DNA of 14,195 nt from an uncultured Hungatella sp. (GTDB lineage: Bacteria > Bacillota > Clostridia > Lachnospirales > Lachnospiraceae): contig CAJTOT010000024.1 in assembly GCA_910577935.1 (NCBI GenBank), positions 28,330 to 42,524 of the forward strand, read 5' to 3'. Made by a program: the position numbers and the translations under genes. Of the stretch, positions 7,504 to 14,195 are shown in pieces. The first letter of the stretch is position 1. Every line of letters starts with the position of its first letter. The notes under the pieces were generated by a model. It had not been told where the DNA came from and made no database searches. It saw nothing but the letters and a program-made list of their open reading frames with translations.

Positions 7504-7517
7504 TGTAAGCGCTTTCT
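7504..7517 (-). promoter_or_regulatory. CcpA cre-like operator upstream of the GltD-like gene
   Basis: TGTAAGCGCTTTCT, read as AGAAAGCGCTTACA on the minus strand, matches 13 of 14 positions of the cre consensus TGWAANCGNTNWCA on either strand. The core AAGCGCTT is a perfect palindrome, as in LacI-family operators. Between promoter and start codon, a bound repressor could act as a roadblock. The regulator itself is not in the window. Confidence 0.6.
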
Positions 7518-7626
7518 TTTCATCCTGTCCAGTTTAACACAATACAGGCAGTAATTCTACGGCTTTCCTGCACTTTTTGAGAAACATTCATAACTTGAAT
7601 TCATAATATGTATTCCTATTATATAG

Positions 7627-7655
7627 TTGACAAACGGGAATCTCATTGATAAGAT
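7627..7655 (+). promoter_or_regulatory. Strong sigma-A promoter of ilvN
   Basis: A perfect -35 box TTGACA (7627-7632), a 17-base spacer and a -10 box TAAGAT (7650-7655, five of six) predict transcription start near 7662 and a short leader of about 30 nt. This promoter overlaps an in-frame ATG at 7646, which therefore cannot be the start codon of ilvN. Confidence 0.78.
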
Positions 7656-7693
7656 TAGAGATACGTATAATCAGGAAGAAAGCAGGAAGGTTT

Positions 7694-8194
7694 ATGGGCA
7701 GGATTGTGTTATCGCTGCTGGTGGACAACACCGCCGGCGTTCTGAGCCGTGTGGCTGGACTTTTCAGCCGCAGGGGCTATAATATTGAGAGTCTGACCGT
7801 GGGAGTGACGGCGGATGAGAGGTATTCCCGCATGACCGTGGTGTCCACCGGGGATCAGGAGATTTTGGAGCAGATCGAGAAGCAGCTGCGCAAGCTGGAG
7901 GATGTGCGTGACATCAAGGAGCTGAAGCCGGGAAGATCCGTGTACCGGGAGCTGATCATGGTGAAGGTGCGGGCCAACGCGGCCCAGCGCCAGGCCGTCA
8001 GCGCCATCTCCGATATTTTCAGGGCCACTATCGTGGACGTGGGCAGGGAGTCCCTGACGGTGATGCTCACCGGCGACCAGTCCAAGCTGGACGCCCTGAT
8101 CAATCTTCTGGAGGACTATGAGATTCTGGAGCTGGCCAGGACAGGCCTTACAGGGCTGTCCAGGGGGGCGGAGGATATCCGTTACCTTCCGTAG
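7694..8194 (+). CDS. ilvN: Acetolactate synthase small (regulatory) subunit IlvN
   Basis: This 166-residue subunit activates the catalytic acetolactate synthase IlvB and gives valine feedback control in branched-chain amino acid synthesis. The N-terminal ACT domain (about 3-78) begins GRIVLSLLVDNTAGVLSRVA, with the effector-binding loop DNTAGVL at 11-17, and the C-terminal conserved domain (about 84-158) contains VRANAAQRQAV. Length is typical for the family. The start at 7694 is preferred over the in-frame ATG at 7646 because the latter lies within the promoter and upstream of its transcription start, and because GRIVLSLLV is the usual N-terminus; AGGAAGG precedes it closely. The catalytic partner ilvB is not adjacent; ilvC follows 239 bases downstream, so the complex relies on a subunit encoded elsewhere. 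Confidence 0.93.
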   Translation: MGRIVLSLLVDNTAGVLSRVAGLFSRRGYNIESLTVGVTADERYSRMTVVSTGDQEILEQIEKQLRKLEDVRDIKELKPGRSVYRELIMVKVRANAAQRQAVSAISDIFRATIVDVGRESLTVMLTGDQSKLDALINLLEDYEILELARTGLTGLSRGAEDIRYLP

Positions 8195-8306
8195 CTGCGT
8201 CCTTTCCTTTGCGGTCCGCGCCGCAGTTGGCCTTGGGCCGGCCGGCGATGCAGATAGCGCCGGGGAGCCAAAACATGAGCTCCGTGGGGAGGAATAACCA
8301 GTATAA

Positions 8307-8327
8307 ATCAGAAATTATCAGAAATCG
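8307..8327 (+). promoter_or_regulatory. Possible CodY box with a tandem 10-bp repeat upstream of ilvC
   Basis: Two adjacent copies of ATCAGAAAT(T/C) lie at 8307-8316 and 8317-8326. The window 8313-8327, aattatcagaaatcg, matches 11 of 15 positions of the CodY motif AATTTTCWGAAAATT. CodY commonly represses ilv genes in Firmicutes, so the location fits, but four mismatches leave real doubt. No good promoter hexamer pair is visible next to it. Confidence 0.35.
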
Positions 8328-8433
8328 GTATGCTAGGGCATTTCCCCGGAGATGAGAGCCGGCAGATGCTTAAAACATAATTGCTGTACAAGTTTAGTCA
8401 AAAAGAACAGGAACTTTAGGAGGAAAAGTCATT

Positions 8434-9453
8434 ATGGCAAGAATTTATTATCAGGAAGACTGTAATCTGGCGATGCTGGATGGGAAGACCATCGCGGTCA
8501 TCGGTTACGGAAGCCAGGGACACGCCCACGCGCTGAACGCCAAGGAGTCAGGGTGCAACGTGATCATCGGCCTCTACGAGGGAAGCAGGTCATGGGCAAA
8601 GGCTGAGGCCCAGGGCTTTAAGGTGTACACGGCGGCTGAGGCGGCGAAGAAGGCGGACATCATCATGATTCTGATCAATGATGAGCTGCAGGCGGATATG
8701 TACAAGAAGGACATCGAGCCCAACTTAGAGCCGGGGAACATGCTGATGTTCGCCCACGGCTTTAACATCCATTTCGGCTGCATCAAGCCGCCGAAGGATG
8801 TGGATGTCACCATGATCGCCCCCAAGGGACCGGGCCACACGGTGCGCTCCGAGTATCAGGAGGGCAAGGGAGTTCCCTGCCTGGTAGCGGTGGAGCAGGA
8901 CGCCACAGGCAAGGCTCTGGATATGGCTCTGGCTTACGCCCTGGCAATCGGCGGCGCGAGGGCAGGCGTCCTTGAGACCACCTTCCGCACCGAGACAGAG
9001 ACTGACCTGTTCGGCGAGCAGGCAGTTCTCTGCGGCGGCGTCTGTGCCCTGATGCAGGCAGGCTTTGAGACTCTGGTGGAAGCCGGTTACGACCCGAGGA
9101 ACGCCTACTTTGAGTGTATTCATGAGATGAAGCTGATTGTCGACCTGATCTACCAGTCCGGATTCGCGGGCATGAGATATTCCATCTCCAACACGGCGGA
9201 GTACGGCGACTATGTGACAGGTCCCAAGCTGATCACGGAGGAGACCAAGAAGACCATGAAGAAGATCCTCTCCGACATCCAGGACGGCACATTCGCCAAA
9301 GAATTCCTGCTGGATATGTCTCCGTCAGGCCGTCAGGTTCACTTCCAGGCCATGAGAAAGCTGGCGGCAGAGCATCCCTCCGAGAAGATCGGCGAGGAGA
9401 TCCGCAAGCTGTACAGCTGGAATAACGAGAATGACAAGCTGATCAACAACTAA
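8434..9453 (+). CDS. ilvC: Ketol-acid reductoisomerase, class I
   Basis: This enzyme converts acetolactate to dihydroxy-isovalerate (and acetohydroxybutyrate to the isoleucine precursor) with NAD(P)H and Mg2+. The 339-residue length is typical of class I. The Rossmann domain carries VIGYGSQGHAHALN (22-35) and H108 in AHGFNIHFG. The C-terminal helical domain has the metal and substrate ligands D191 and E195 (DLFGE), E227 and E231 (ECIHE), and the S250/S252 region. The loop after the second strand, GLYEGSRSWAKA (46-57), has Glu49 where NADPH-specific enzymes commonly carry basic residues, so cofactor preference may be relaxed or shifted to NADH; this is inference. AGGAGG precedes the start by about ten bases. 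ilvC lies 239 bases after ilvN and may be read from the ilvN promoter or a closer, unrecognised one. Confidence 0.96.
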   Translation: MARIYYQEDCNLAMLDGKTIAVIGYGSQGHAHALNAKESGCNVIIGLYEGSRSWAKAEAQGFKVYTAAEAAKKADIIMILINDELQADMYKKDIEPNLEPGNMLMFAHGFNIHFGCIKPPKDVDVTMIAPKGPGHTVRSEYQEGKGVPCLVAVEQDATGKALDMALAYALAIGGARAGVLETTFRTETETDLFGEQAVLCGGVCALMQAGFETLVEAGYDPRNAYFECIHEMKLIVDLIYQSGFAGMRYSISNTAEYGDYVTGPKLITEETKKTMKKILSDIQDGTFAKEFLLDMSPSGRQVHFQAMRKLAAEHPSEKIGEEIRKLYSWNNENDKLINN

Positions 9454-9468
9454 AGAACAATCTGTAAA

Positions 9469-9512
9469 CCATGGCAGGGAGATGATCACACAAGGTTGTC
9501 CCCCTGCCTTGG
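9469..9512 (+). terminator. Possible terminator after ilvC
   Basis: Arms ccatggcaggg (9469-9479) and ccctgccttgg (9502-9512) pair at ten of eleven positions around a 22-base loop. The following sequence catttctgaattt is only weakly T-rich, so efficiency is uncertain. The rest of 9454-9652 holds a perfect palindrome ccgctgcagcgg (9623-9634) and a short hairpin at 9594-9607, and no gene that I can support. Confidence 0.35.
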
Positions 9513-9652
9513 CATTTCTGAATTTCGTCCCCATTCCCATGTCGGCATAGAAAAAACTTCTTTCAGCCTGTCACTTGACAAAACGCTTCATGTCCTGCTC
9601 CCGCAGGTGTCTGACAGCTGTACCGCTGCAGCGGCTTAGATTTCCTGCAGTC

Positions 9653-10297
9653 TTAGTCGAAGTAGCCTGTGACGGTAAGCAGATTGTCGCTGACAGACCA
9701 TGTATAGCCGCTATAGTTGCCGCCGCTGATCATTGCATCCAGCAGCGGACTGGGACATGCGGTCCTCCAGTCTGCCGGAAGCTGGAACTGGCGGGTGGCT
9801 TCCGTGCCTTCTGCCGGCTCCCAGGTAGCAAGTTTTATGAAGATTTCATTGTACCATTCAAGGGTACTGGGCTTCACCTGCCGGAAGCCGTTTTCCGCGG
9901 AATAGTCGCAGAGGACGACGCCGCCGTTTCCGTCCAGCATAGGAATCAGACGGTAGAAGCTTCCGTCCAGCTGAATGTGGCCGAATTCCCACTCGCCTGA
10001 TGTAGCCATCTTTCCGATATTGGCATCATTTGCTTCGGAAAGGTAATACCAGGGGCCTCCCTGCTCAAACCGCCGATAGCCGATATTCAGATAACCGTTG
10101 CCGTCAAAATGGTACCAGGAGCCGTCAATCTCCTTCCACCCGGCTTCCGCCCGGTTTCCTGCATCATCGCGGTATTCCCACTGCCAGGTCTCCGGTCCTG
10201 CAAAATTCCATTCGCCTGCCTGGACGGCCATGACGCCCCAGACCGACATGGTTAAGGCGGCTGCCAGAACTGCCGCGTATTTCTTTGTGCTTCTCAT
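9653..10297 (-). CDS. Secreted protein with cell-wall/glucan-binding-like repeats
   Basis: The 214-residue product starts MRSTKKYAAVLAAALTMSVW, a signal peptide with lysines, a hydrophobic core and a likely signal peptidase I site after VQA (residue 27). The mature part holds aromatic/glycine repeats such as GWKEIDGSWYHFDGNGYL (53-70) and YRRFEQGGPWYYLSE (74-88), which resemble choline- or glucan-binding repeats that hold proteins at the cell surface. The remainder (about 100-214) contains WEFGHIQLDGSFYRLIPMLD and a C-terminal segment SGYTWSVSDNLLTVTGYFD with no catalytic motif I recognise. The start at 10297 has an excellent AGGAGGT site; upstream in-frame ATGs do not. It stands alone, converging on ilvC and divergent from the xpaC operon, with its own promoter. 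The ligand and role are unknown. Confidence 0.85.
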   Translation of the reverse strand: MRSTKKYAAVLAAALTMSVWGVMAVQAGEWNFAGPETWQWEYRDDAGNRAEAGWKEIDGSWYHFDGNGYLNIGYRRFEQGGPWYYLSEANDANIGKMATSGEWEFGHIQLDGSFYRLIPMLDGNGGVVLCDYSAENGFRQVKPSTLEWYNEIFIKLATWEPAEGTEATRQFQLPADWRTACPSPLLDAMISGGNYSGYTWSVSDNLLTVTGYFD

Positions 10298-10343
10298 TGA
10301 TTTTGTACCTCCTTGTCTTGTATTTGAAATGCATTTCTGTAAA

Positions 10344-10372
10344 ATTATATCATCTAAGAGACAAGAAGACAA
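10344..10372 (-). promoter_or_regulatory. Sigma-A promoter of the secreted-protein gene
   Basis: On the minus strand a -35 box TTGTCT (10367-10372) and a perfect -10 box TATAAT (10344-10349) are 17 bases apart. The predicted start near 10336 lies about 40 bases before the ATG. Confidence 0.6.
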
Positions 10373-10463
10373 GGCGCAGTGCTGTGATTTACGGGCCTGG
10401 AGGCATGGGGCGGGGAATCCGGCTCTTTGTCCGGCGATTAAGGTATCCAAAAGCAGAAAAATG

Positions 10464-10472
10464 TGGTATACT
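10464..10472 (+). promoter_or_regulatory. Extended -10 promoter of the xpaC-VWA-telA operon
   Basis: TGG-TATACT forms an extended -10 element (TGn at 10464-10466, TATACT at 10467-10472). The hexamer at the -35 distance is poor, which extended -10 promoters tolerate. The gap to the TTG start at 10495 is short, so the leader would be about 15-20 nt and just hold the GGAGGG site. Confidence 0.5.
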
Positions 10473-10494
10473 TCCTTCAGGGAGGGATAGAACG

Positions 10495-11226
10495 TTGAAG
10501 AGATATGTGAAACTATTCGCGGGCAACGCCGCCTTCGCCGGGGCGTTAGTCTGCCTGTACTCACCGGGGCTTATAGGCCTGTCGCCGCTGAACCCCAATA
10601 TCTTTGCCGCGGCGGCATCCATCGCCGTAGGCGTGATCGCGGTCCCGTCCTTCGTGTGGATGAACAAGATGTTTCTCACGGACAGGGCGCCGGAGCTGCT
10701 TAAAATTGACGACAGTGAGGCGGCGGAGAAGGCGGCGGAGCTCATGGGCCGTTTTACCTCCAGCAGGGTATTGGGAGGGATCGCCCAGTCGGCCCTCTCC
10801 CAGCTTGAGCGGACACAGAACGCGGAGAAGAATTTTGAGAAGTTGGTGATCCGCAGGTTCGGGACAGGGAATTTGAGTTATGCTAAGTTTATGGGGGTTA
10901 TGCGCCAGGCGTCGGAGGCTCTGTCAAAAGGGATGGTCAGAATGGTCAACAAGATGATCATTTTTGACGAGTTGGAGTACCGGAAGCTCTCATCCGGTGA
11001 GTACAAAAAGGATGATATCCCGGACAGCATCCAGGAAGAGAAGAAGAGGCTCTATGACAAGAACCTTGGGGATCTGCGCTTTTTATTGGAGAAGAATGAA
11101 AAGGTTCTTCTGGAGGTGGACCACCTGATGCTGGAGCTGTCGGAGGCGGATTACTCAGGGGAGGACATAGACGCTGCCGGCGGCCAGATCAACGAACTGC
11201 TTAAGCAGCTGGAATACTACACTTAG
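10495..11226 (+). CDS. XpaC-like membrane protein (5-bromo-4-chloroindolyl phosphate hydrolysis family)
   Basis: From a TTG start the product has 243 residues. Two hydrophobic segments near the N-terminus (about 8-28 and 35-57) anchor it in the membrane. The rest (about 60-243) is charged, mostly helical and probably cytoplasmic, with a likely coiled coil at 180-220. This layout and the neighbouring telA identify the XpaC family (PF10112), whose molecular function is unknown. TTG is preferred because GGAGGG lies eight bases upstream at 10481-10486; the longer open frame from 10285 crosses the divergent promoter and reads poorly. The first gene of three; the next start is 21 bases after its stop. 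The family name comes from an indolyl phosphate phenotype and does not imply that this protein is a phosphatase. Confidence 0.78.
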   Translation: MKRYVKLFAGNAAFAGALVCLYSPGLIGLSPLNPNIFAAAASIAVGVIAVPSFVWMNKMFLTDRAPELLKIDDSEAAEKAAELMGRFTSSRVLGGIAQSALSQLERTQNAEKNFEKLVIRRFGTGNLSYAKFMGVMRQASEALSKGMVRMVNKMIIFDELEYRKLSSGEYKKDDIPDSIQEEKKRLYDKNLGDLRFLLEKNEKVLLEVDHLMLELSEADYSGEDIDAAGGQINELLKQLEYYT

Positions 11227-11247
11227 AATTTTGAGGAGGAGAGGAGC

Positions 11248-12933
11248 ATGAAGAACAGCAGGAATCAGATGTTTGCCATCGCCGGCATAGGGGTGCTGGT
11301 ATTTGTCATCGCCCTGGCGGGCATCGCCTTTACGAGAAACGCGGGGAAGCCGGCGAAGACCGTCAGCGCCGAGGCGGCGGCTTCCGCCATTGAAAAGTAT
11401 GTGAAAAAGATCGCCCCTGCCCAGGCTCCGGTAGTCAAGTCTCCTGTGGAGCTGGCGGATACAGGCGTAGATGAGCTGCCGGACATCGACACCAACGAGA
11501 TCACCGTGAAACCGTCCACGTCTCTCTATGCGGAGATATTTTCCACCTCGGAAAAGTGCGGAAAGGGAAAGGACGGCTGGATCAACGAGGTGGCGGAGGC
11601 GTTTAACAGGGCCGGCTTTGAGGTGGACGGACAGCCGGTTTCCGTGATGATCCGCAGCGTGGCCTCGGGTCTTGGAATGGACTACATACACAGCGGCAAA
11701 TATGTCCCAGACGGATACAGCCCCTCCAACGATTTCTGGGGAAAGATGCTTATAGCAGACGGCATCCCGGTGGAGGCGGTCTGTGAAAAACTGGTGGGAA
11801 ACACGGCGGGGATACTTCTCTCCAAGGACACCCAGAAGAGGCTGGTGGAAAAATACGGCTCCATCAACTTAAAAACCATCGTGGACGCCACGGCGGGAGG
11901 AGAGTTTGCCATGGGCTACACCAACCCTTACGCCTCGGCCACGGGATTGAACTTCCTCATCTCCACCCTCCAGACCTACAATCCTTCCGACCCCTTAAGC
12001 GAAGATGCGGTGGAAGGATTCCAGTCCTTCCAGTCCAACGTCCCCTTTGTGGCGTACACCACGCTCCAGATGCGTGATGCGGCGGAGACGGGAACCCTGG
12101 ACGGTTTTGTCATGGAGTACCAGACCTACATCAATGACCCGGAGCTGGCGAGAAAGTATGAGTTCACCCCCTTCGGCTTCCTCCACAGCAATCCCCTCTA
12201 CACTCCCGGGAGCGCAAGTGCCCAGAAGAAGGAGATTCTCAAGCTGTTTGCGGAATTTTCCCAGTCGGAGGAGAACCAGAGGCTGGCGGAGGAGTACGGC
12301 TTTAATGTGGATCTAAAGTACACCGTGGAGCAGAGGGATGTGGACGGAGATATGCTGTTGAGCGCCCAGGAGCTGTGGAAGAAGGAGAAAGACAGCGGAA
12401 AGCCCATACTGGCGGTGTTTGTGGCGGACGTGTCCGGCTCCATGAACGGAGAGCCGCTGAATTCCTTAAAGATGTCGCTGATCAACGGGATGCAGTATAT
12501 CAACACAACCAATTACATCGGCCTGGTGTCCTACTCCGACGACGTGGTGATCAACGTTCCCATCGGAAAATTTGACTTAAACCAGCAGTCTTCCTTTAAA
12601 GGGGCGGTGGAGAGTCTGAGCGCCTCGGGAGGAACCGCCACCTTCGACGGGATCATCGTGGCGGCGGACATGTTGATAAAGGCCAAGGGAGAGTACCCGG
12701 ACGCCAAGATGATGATGTTTGTTCTCTCCGACGGCGAGACCAACCGGGGGTATTCCCTGAAAGATATCCAGGAGCCTGTGGACGCGCTGAACATACCGAT
12801 CTACACTATCGGCTACAACGCGGACATCCCGGCGCTGGAGAGCATCTCGGCCATCAACGAGGCGGCGAATATCAACGCGGATTCCGACGATGTGATCTAT
12901 AAGCTGAAGAACCTGTTTAACTCCAGCCTGTGA
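11248..12933 (+). CDS. Membrane-anchored solute-binding/EF-hand/von Willebrand A protein
   Basis: The 561-residue product begins with an uncleaved-looking anchor (residues 8-28, AIAGIGVLVFVIALAGIAFT region) and no lipobox cysteine, so the rest should face outside. Residues about 90-355 resemble a bacterial extracellular solute-binding domain (SBP type 11), with GYTNPYASATGLNFL (223-237). A perfect EF-hand-type loop DVDGDMLLSAQE follows at 364-375. The von Willebrand A domain covers about 385-560 with a complete MIDAS: DVSGS (394-398), a GGTAT threonine at about 463-465 and D495 in LSDGET. This predicts a divalent-metal-dependent binding protein, perhaps coupling Ca2+ or a ligand to a partner. 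GAGGAGGAGAGG precedes the start, and it lies between xpaC and telA genes in one operon. The ligand is unknown. Confidence 0.85.
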   Translation: MKNSRNQMFAIAGIGVLVFVIALAGIAFTRNAGKPAKTVSAEAAASAIEKYVKKIAPAQAPVVKSPVELADTGVDELPDIDTNEITVKPSTSLYAEIFSTSEKCGKGKDGWINEVAEAFNRAGFEVDGQPVSVMIRSVASGLGMDYIHSGKYVPDGYSPSNDFWGKMLIADGIPVEAVCEKLVGNTAGILLSKDTQKRLVEKYGSINLKTIVDATAGGEFAMGYTNPYASATGLNFLISTLQTYNPSDPLSEDAVEGFQSFQSNVPFVAYTTLQMRDAAETGTLDGFVMEYQTYINDPELARKYEFTPFGFLHSNPLYTPGSASAQKKEILKLFAEFSQSEENQRLAEEYGFNVDLKYTVEQRDVDGDMLLSAQELWKKEKDSGKPILAVFVADVSGSMNGEPLNSLKMSLINGMQYINTTNYIGLVSYSDDVVINVPIGKFDLNQQSSFKGAVESLSASGGTATFDGIIVAADMLIKAKGEYPDAKMMMFVLSDGETNRGYSLKDIQEPVDALNIPIYTIGYNADIPALESISAINEAANINADSDDVIYKLKNLFNSSL

Positions 12934-12977
12934 GACGGCGGCAAGGGGATCGGAAATAAATAGAAAGGAACAAGACT

Positions 12978-14123
12978 ATGGCATTTACACTGGAACTTCC
13001 CCAGAAGGAAGAGATCAAGAAGGTGGTAGAGGAGCAGACCGCCGTGGACAGGGAGACGACGCTGATGATATCCGACGCCTCCAGAGAGAAAGGCGAGGAG
13101 ATCCTAAACACGGACATAGATAATTTTCAGGACAGGAAAGAGCTGACAAAAGCCATCCAGGATTTCGGGACGGACATTATGAAAAAGTCCTCGGACAAGA
13201 ATTCTCTGATGAAGACCAGGATCGGGGAGCTTTCACGGGCAGGAGGGGAGAGCGGGGAGGTGGCAAAAGGCCTTGAAGAGCTTTCCAGGCAGATGAAGGA
13301 TCTGGACCCGTCGGGGATCGACTTTGTGAAAAAGGGGCCTCTCGGTGGTCTGTTTAACCCGGTGCGCGCCTATTTTAACAAATATAAGTCGGCGGACACG
13401 GCCATCGCGGAGATCGTCCAGTCCCTGGAAAAGGGAGCCAGAGTCCTGAAGGACGACAACACGACTCTGGAGCTGGAACAGACCGCCATGAGAGACTTGA
13501 CAAAACAGCTGAACCAGAAGATTGTTCTGGGGCAGGAGTTAGACGACTATCTCACGGAACAGATTGAAAAGCAGAAGGCCGCCGACGGGGACGAGGAGAA
13601 GATCAAGTTTGTGGAGGAGGAGATCCTGTTTCCCCTGCGCCAGCGGATGATGGATTTTAACCAGATGCTGGCTGTGAATCAGAACGGCATCATCGCCATG
13701 GAGGTGATACGGAAGAACAATTACGAGCTGATACGCTCCGTGAACCGGGCCCAGACAGTGACCATAGCAGCCCTGAATGTGGCGGTCACGGTGGCAGGCG
13801 CCCTGTACAACCAGAAGATTGTTCTGGAGAAGGTGAAGACCCTGAACCAGACCACCAACAACATGATCGCCGCCACCTCCAGGATGCTCAACACTCAGGG
13901 GACGGAGATTCAGAAGCAGGCCATGGATTCCAACATAGAGGTGGAGACCTTAAAGGAGGCTTTCAGAGAGACCTTGGGAGCGCTGGACTCCATCAGCCAG
14001 TATAAGCAGAAGGCCCTTCCCCAGCTCAAGGAGACCATCAGCCAGTTCCGGGTGATGACCCGGGAGGGGGAGGCGGTGATCCGCCACATGGAGGAGTCGG
14101 GGTTTATGGAGAACAGCCGCTGA
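12978..14123 (+). CDS. TelA/KlaA-like protein (toxic anion resistance family)
   Basis: The 381-residue soluble protein is largely alpha-helical with long predicted coiled coils and no signal peptide. The order of segments, DPSGIDFVKKGPLGGLFNPV (about 110-130), a central helical part, and MEVIRKNNYELIRSVNRAQT followed by the hydrophobic VTIAALNVAVTVAGALYNQK, matches the TelA family (PF05816). The name comes from tellurite resistance on plasmid RK2, but chromosomal members such as this one have no proven tellurite function. Partnership with XpaC and VWA genes is a recurring genomic association discussed for Ter-type stress systems. AAGGAA precedes the start, 44 bases after the VWA stop. It is the last gene of the operon, and a strong terminator follows. 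Confidence 0.88.
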   Translation: MAFTLELPQKEEIKKVVEEQTAVDRETTLMISDASREKGEEILNTDIDNFQDRKELTKAIQDFGTDIMKKSSDKNSLMKTRIGELSRAGGESGEVAKGLEELSRQMKDLDPSGIDFVKKGPLGGLFNPVRAYFNKYKSADTAIAEIVQSLEKGARVLKDDNTTLELEQTAMRDLTKQLNQKIVLGQELDDYLTEQIEKQKAADGDEEKIKFVEEEILFPLRQRMMDFNQMLAVNQNGIIAMEVIRKNNYELIRSVNRAQTVTIAALNVAVTVAGALYNQKIVLEKVKTLNQTTNNMIAATSRMLNTQGTEIQKQAMDSNIEVETLKEAFRETLGALDSISQYKQKALPQLKETISQFRVMTREGEAVIRHMEESGFMENSR

Positions 14124-14150
14124 CAGGTTGGCGATTGTGAATATATGTGT

Positions 14151-14179
14151 AAAAAAGTCCGGTCTGCCGGGCTTTTTTT
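14151..14179 (+). terminator. Intrinsic terminator of the telA operon
   Basis: The stem joins aaaaaagtccgg (14151-14162) to ccgggctttttt (14167-14178) with one G-T wobble and a tctg loop, and the right arm runs into seven T (14173-14179). The A-rich left arm makes it potentially bidirectional. Confidence 0.88.
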
Positions 14180-14195
14180 ATTTTGAAAGTCCGCC

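Noticed and set aside
7646..7693. Upstream in-frame ATG for ilvN
   Set aside because: It lies inside the promoter spacer, upstream of the -10 box and the predicted transcription start.
10285..10494. Upstream ATG for the XpaC-like gene
   Set aside because: The added stretch crosses the divergent promoter, is not conserved-looking, and lies upstream of the extended -10 element.
10298..10564. Upstream start for the secreted protein
   Set aside because: The extension crosses its own promoter and lacks a ribosome binding site; the ATG at 10297 has AGGAGGT and begins the signal peptide.
1..14195. CRISPR array, tRNA, rRNA or mobile element
   Set aside because: No regularly spaced direct repeats, no tRNA-like cloverleaf sequence, and no transposase, integrase or phage gene were seen on either strand.

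Overview
The window looks like a chromosome segment of a low-temperature, moderately GC-rich anaerobic Firmicute, most likely a gut Lachnospiraceae (Clostridium cluster XIVa: Enterocloster, Hungatella or Clostridium symbiosum type). The support is a T-box leader, strong AGGAGG-type ribosome binding sites, sigma-A promoters, a CcpA-like cre site, and gene families typical of that group (TrpB2, a short GltD-like flavoprotein, a secreted cell-wall-binding-repeat protein, an XpaC/TelA operon). The genus cannot be fixed from the sequence. I see no tRNA, rRNA, CRISPR array, insertion sequence, phage gene or replication origin.

Layout. (1) Bases 1-1857: a sigma-A promoter, a tryptophan-specific T-box riboswitch with UGG specifier, a chain of small hairpins, and a stand-alone TrpB2-type tryptophan synthase beta chain. 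(2) Bases 1854-4313: a promoter overlapping the trpB stop codon, about 450 nt of structured gene-free sequence, then two tightly spaced genes that form a potential RNA repair cassette: an ATP-dependent RNA ligase and an HD-phosphoesterase/P-loop polynucleotide kinase fusion. (3) Bases 4329-7480, minus strand: a GltD-like NADPH/FAD/Fe-S oxidoreductase followed by a predicted ABC-class ATPase (PF09818 type). The ATPase converges on the RNA repair genes, carries an Arg/Gly-rich linker, and has an apparent single-base frameshift near its N-terminus. (4) Bases 7627-9453: a consensus promoter, ilvN (acetolactate synthase regulatory subunit, without ilvB alongside) and ilvC (ketol-acid reductoisomerase), with a possible CodY box between them. 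(5) Bases 9653-10297, minus strand: a small secreted protein with glucan/choline-binding-like repeats. (6) Bases 10464-14179: a three-gene operon of an XpaC-like membrane protein, a membrane-anchored solute-binding/EF-hand/von Willebrand A protein and a TelA-like protein, closed by a strong intrinsic terminator.

How the parts work together. Regions 1 and 4 are amino-acid biosynthesis under nutrient control (Trp tRNA charging, and possibly CodY). Region 2 can in principle heal and seal broken RNA: the HD domain would remove 2',3'-cyclic phosphate, the kinase would phosphorylate the 5'-OH end, and the ligase would join them. The neighbouring ABC ATPase family has a trypanosome RNA-binding homologue, so regions 2 and 3 may be linked through RNA, but that is inference. 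Region 6 looks like an envelope-to-cytoplasm stress or sensing module with no defined biochemical function. The two most interesting pieces are the RNA repair cassette with its ABC ATPase neighbour, and the XpaC/SBP-EF-VWA/TelA operon.
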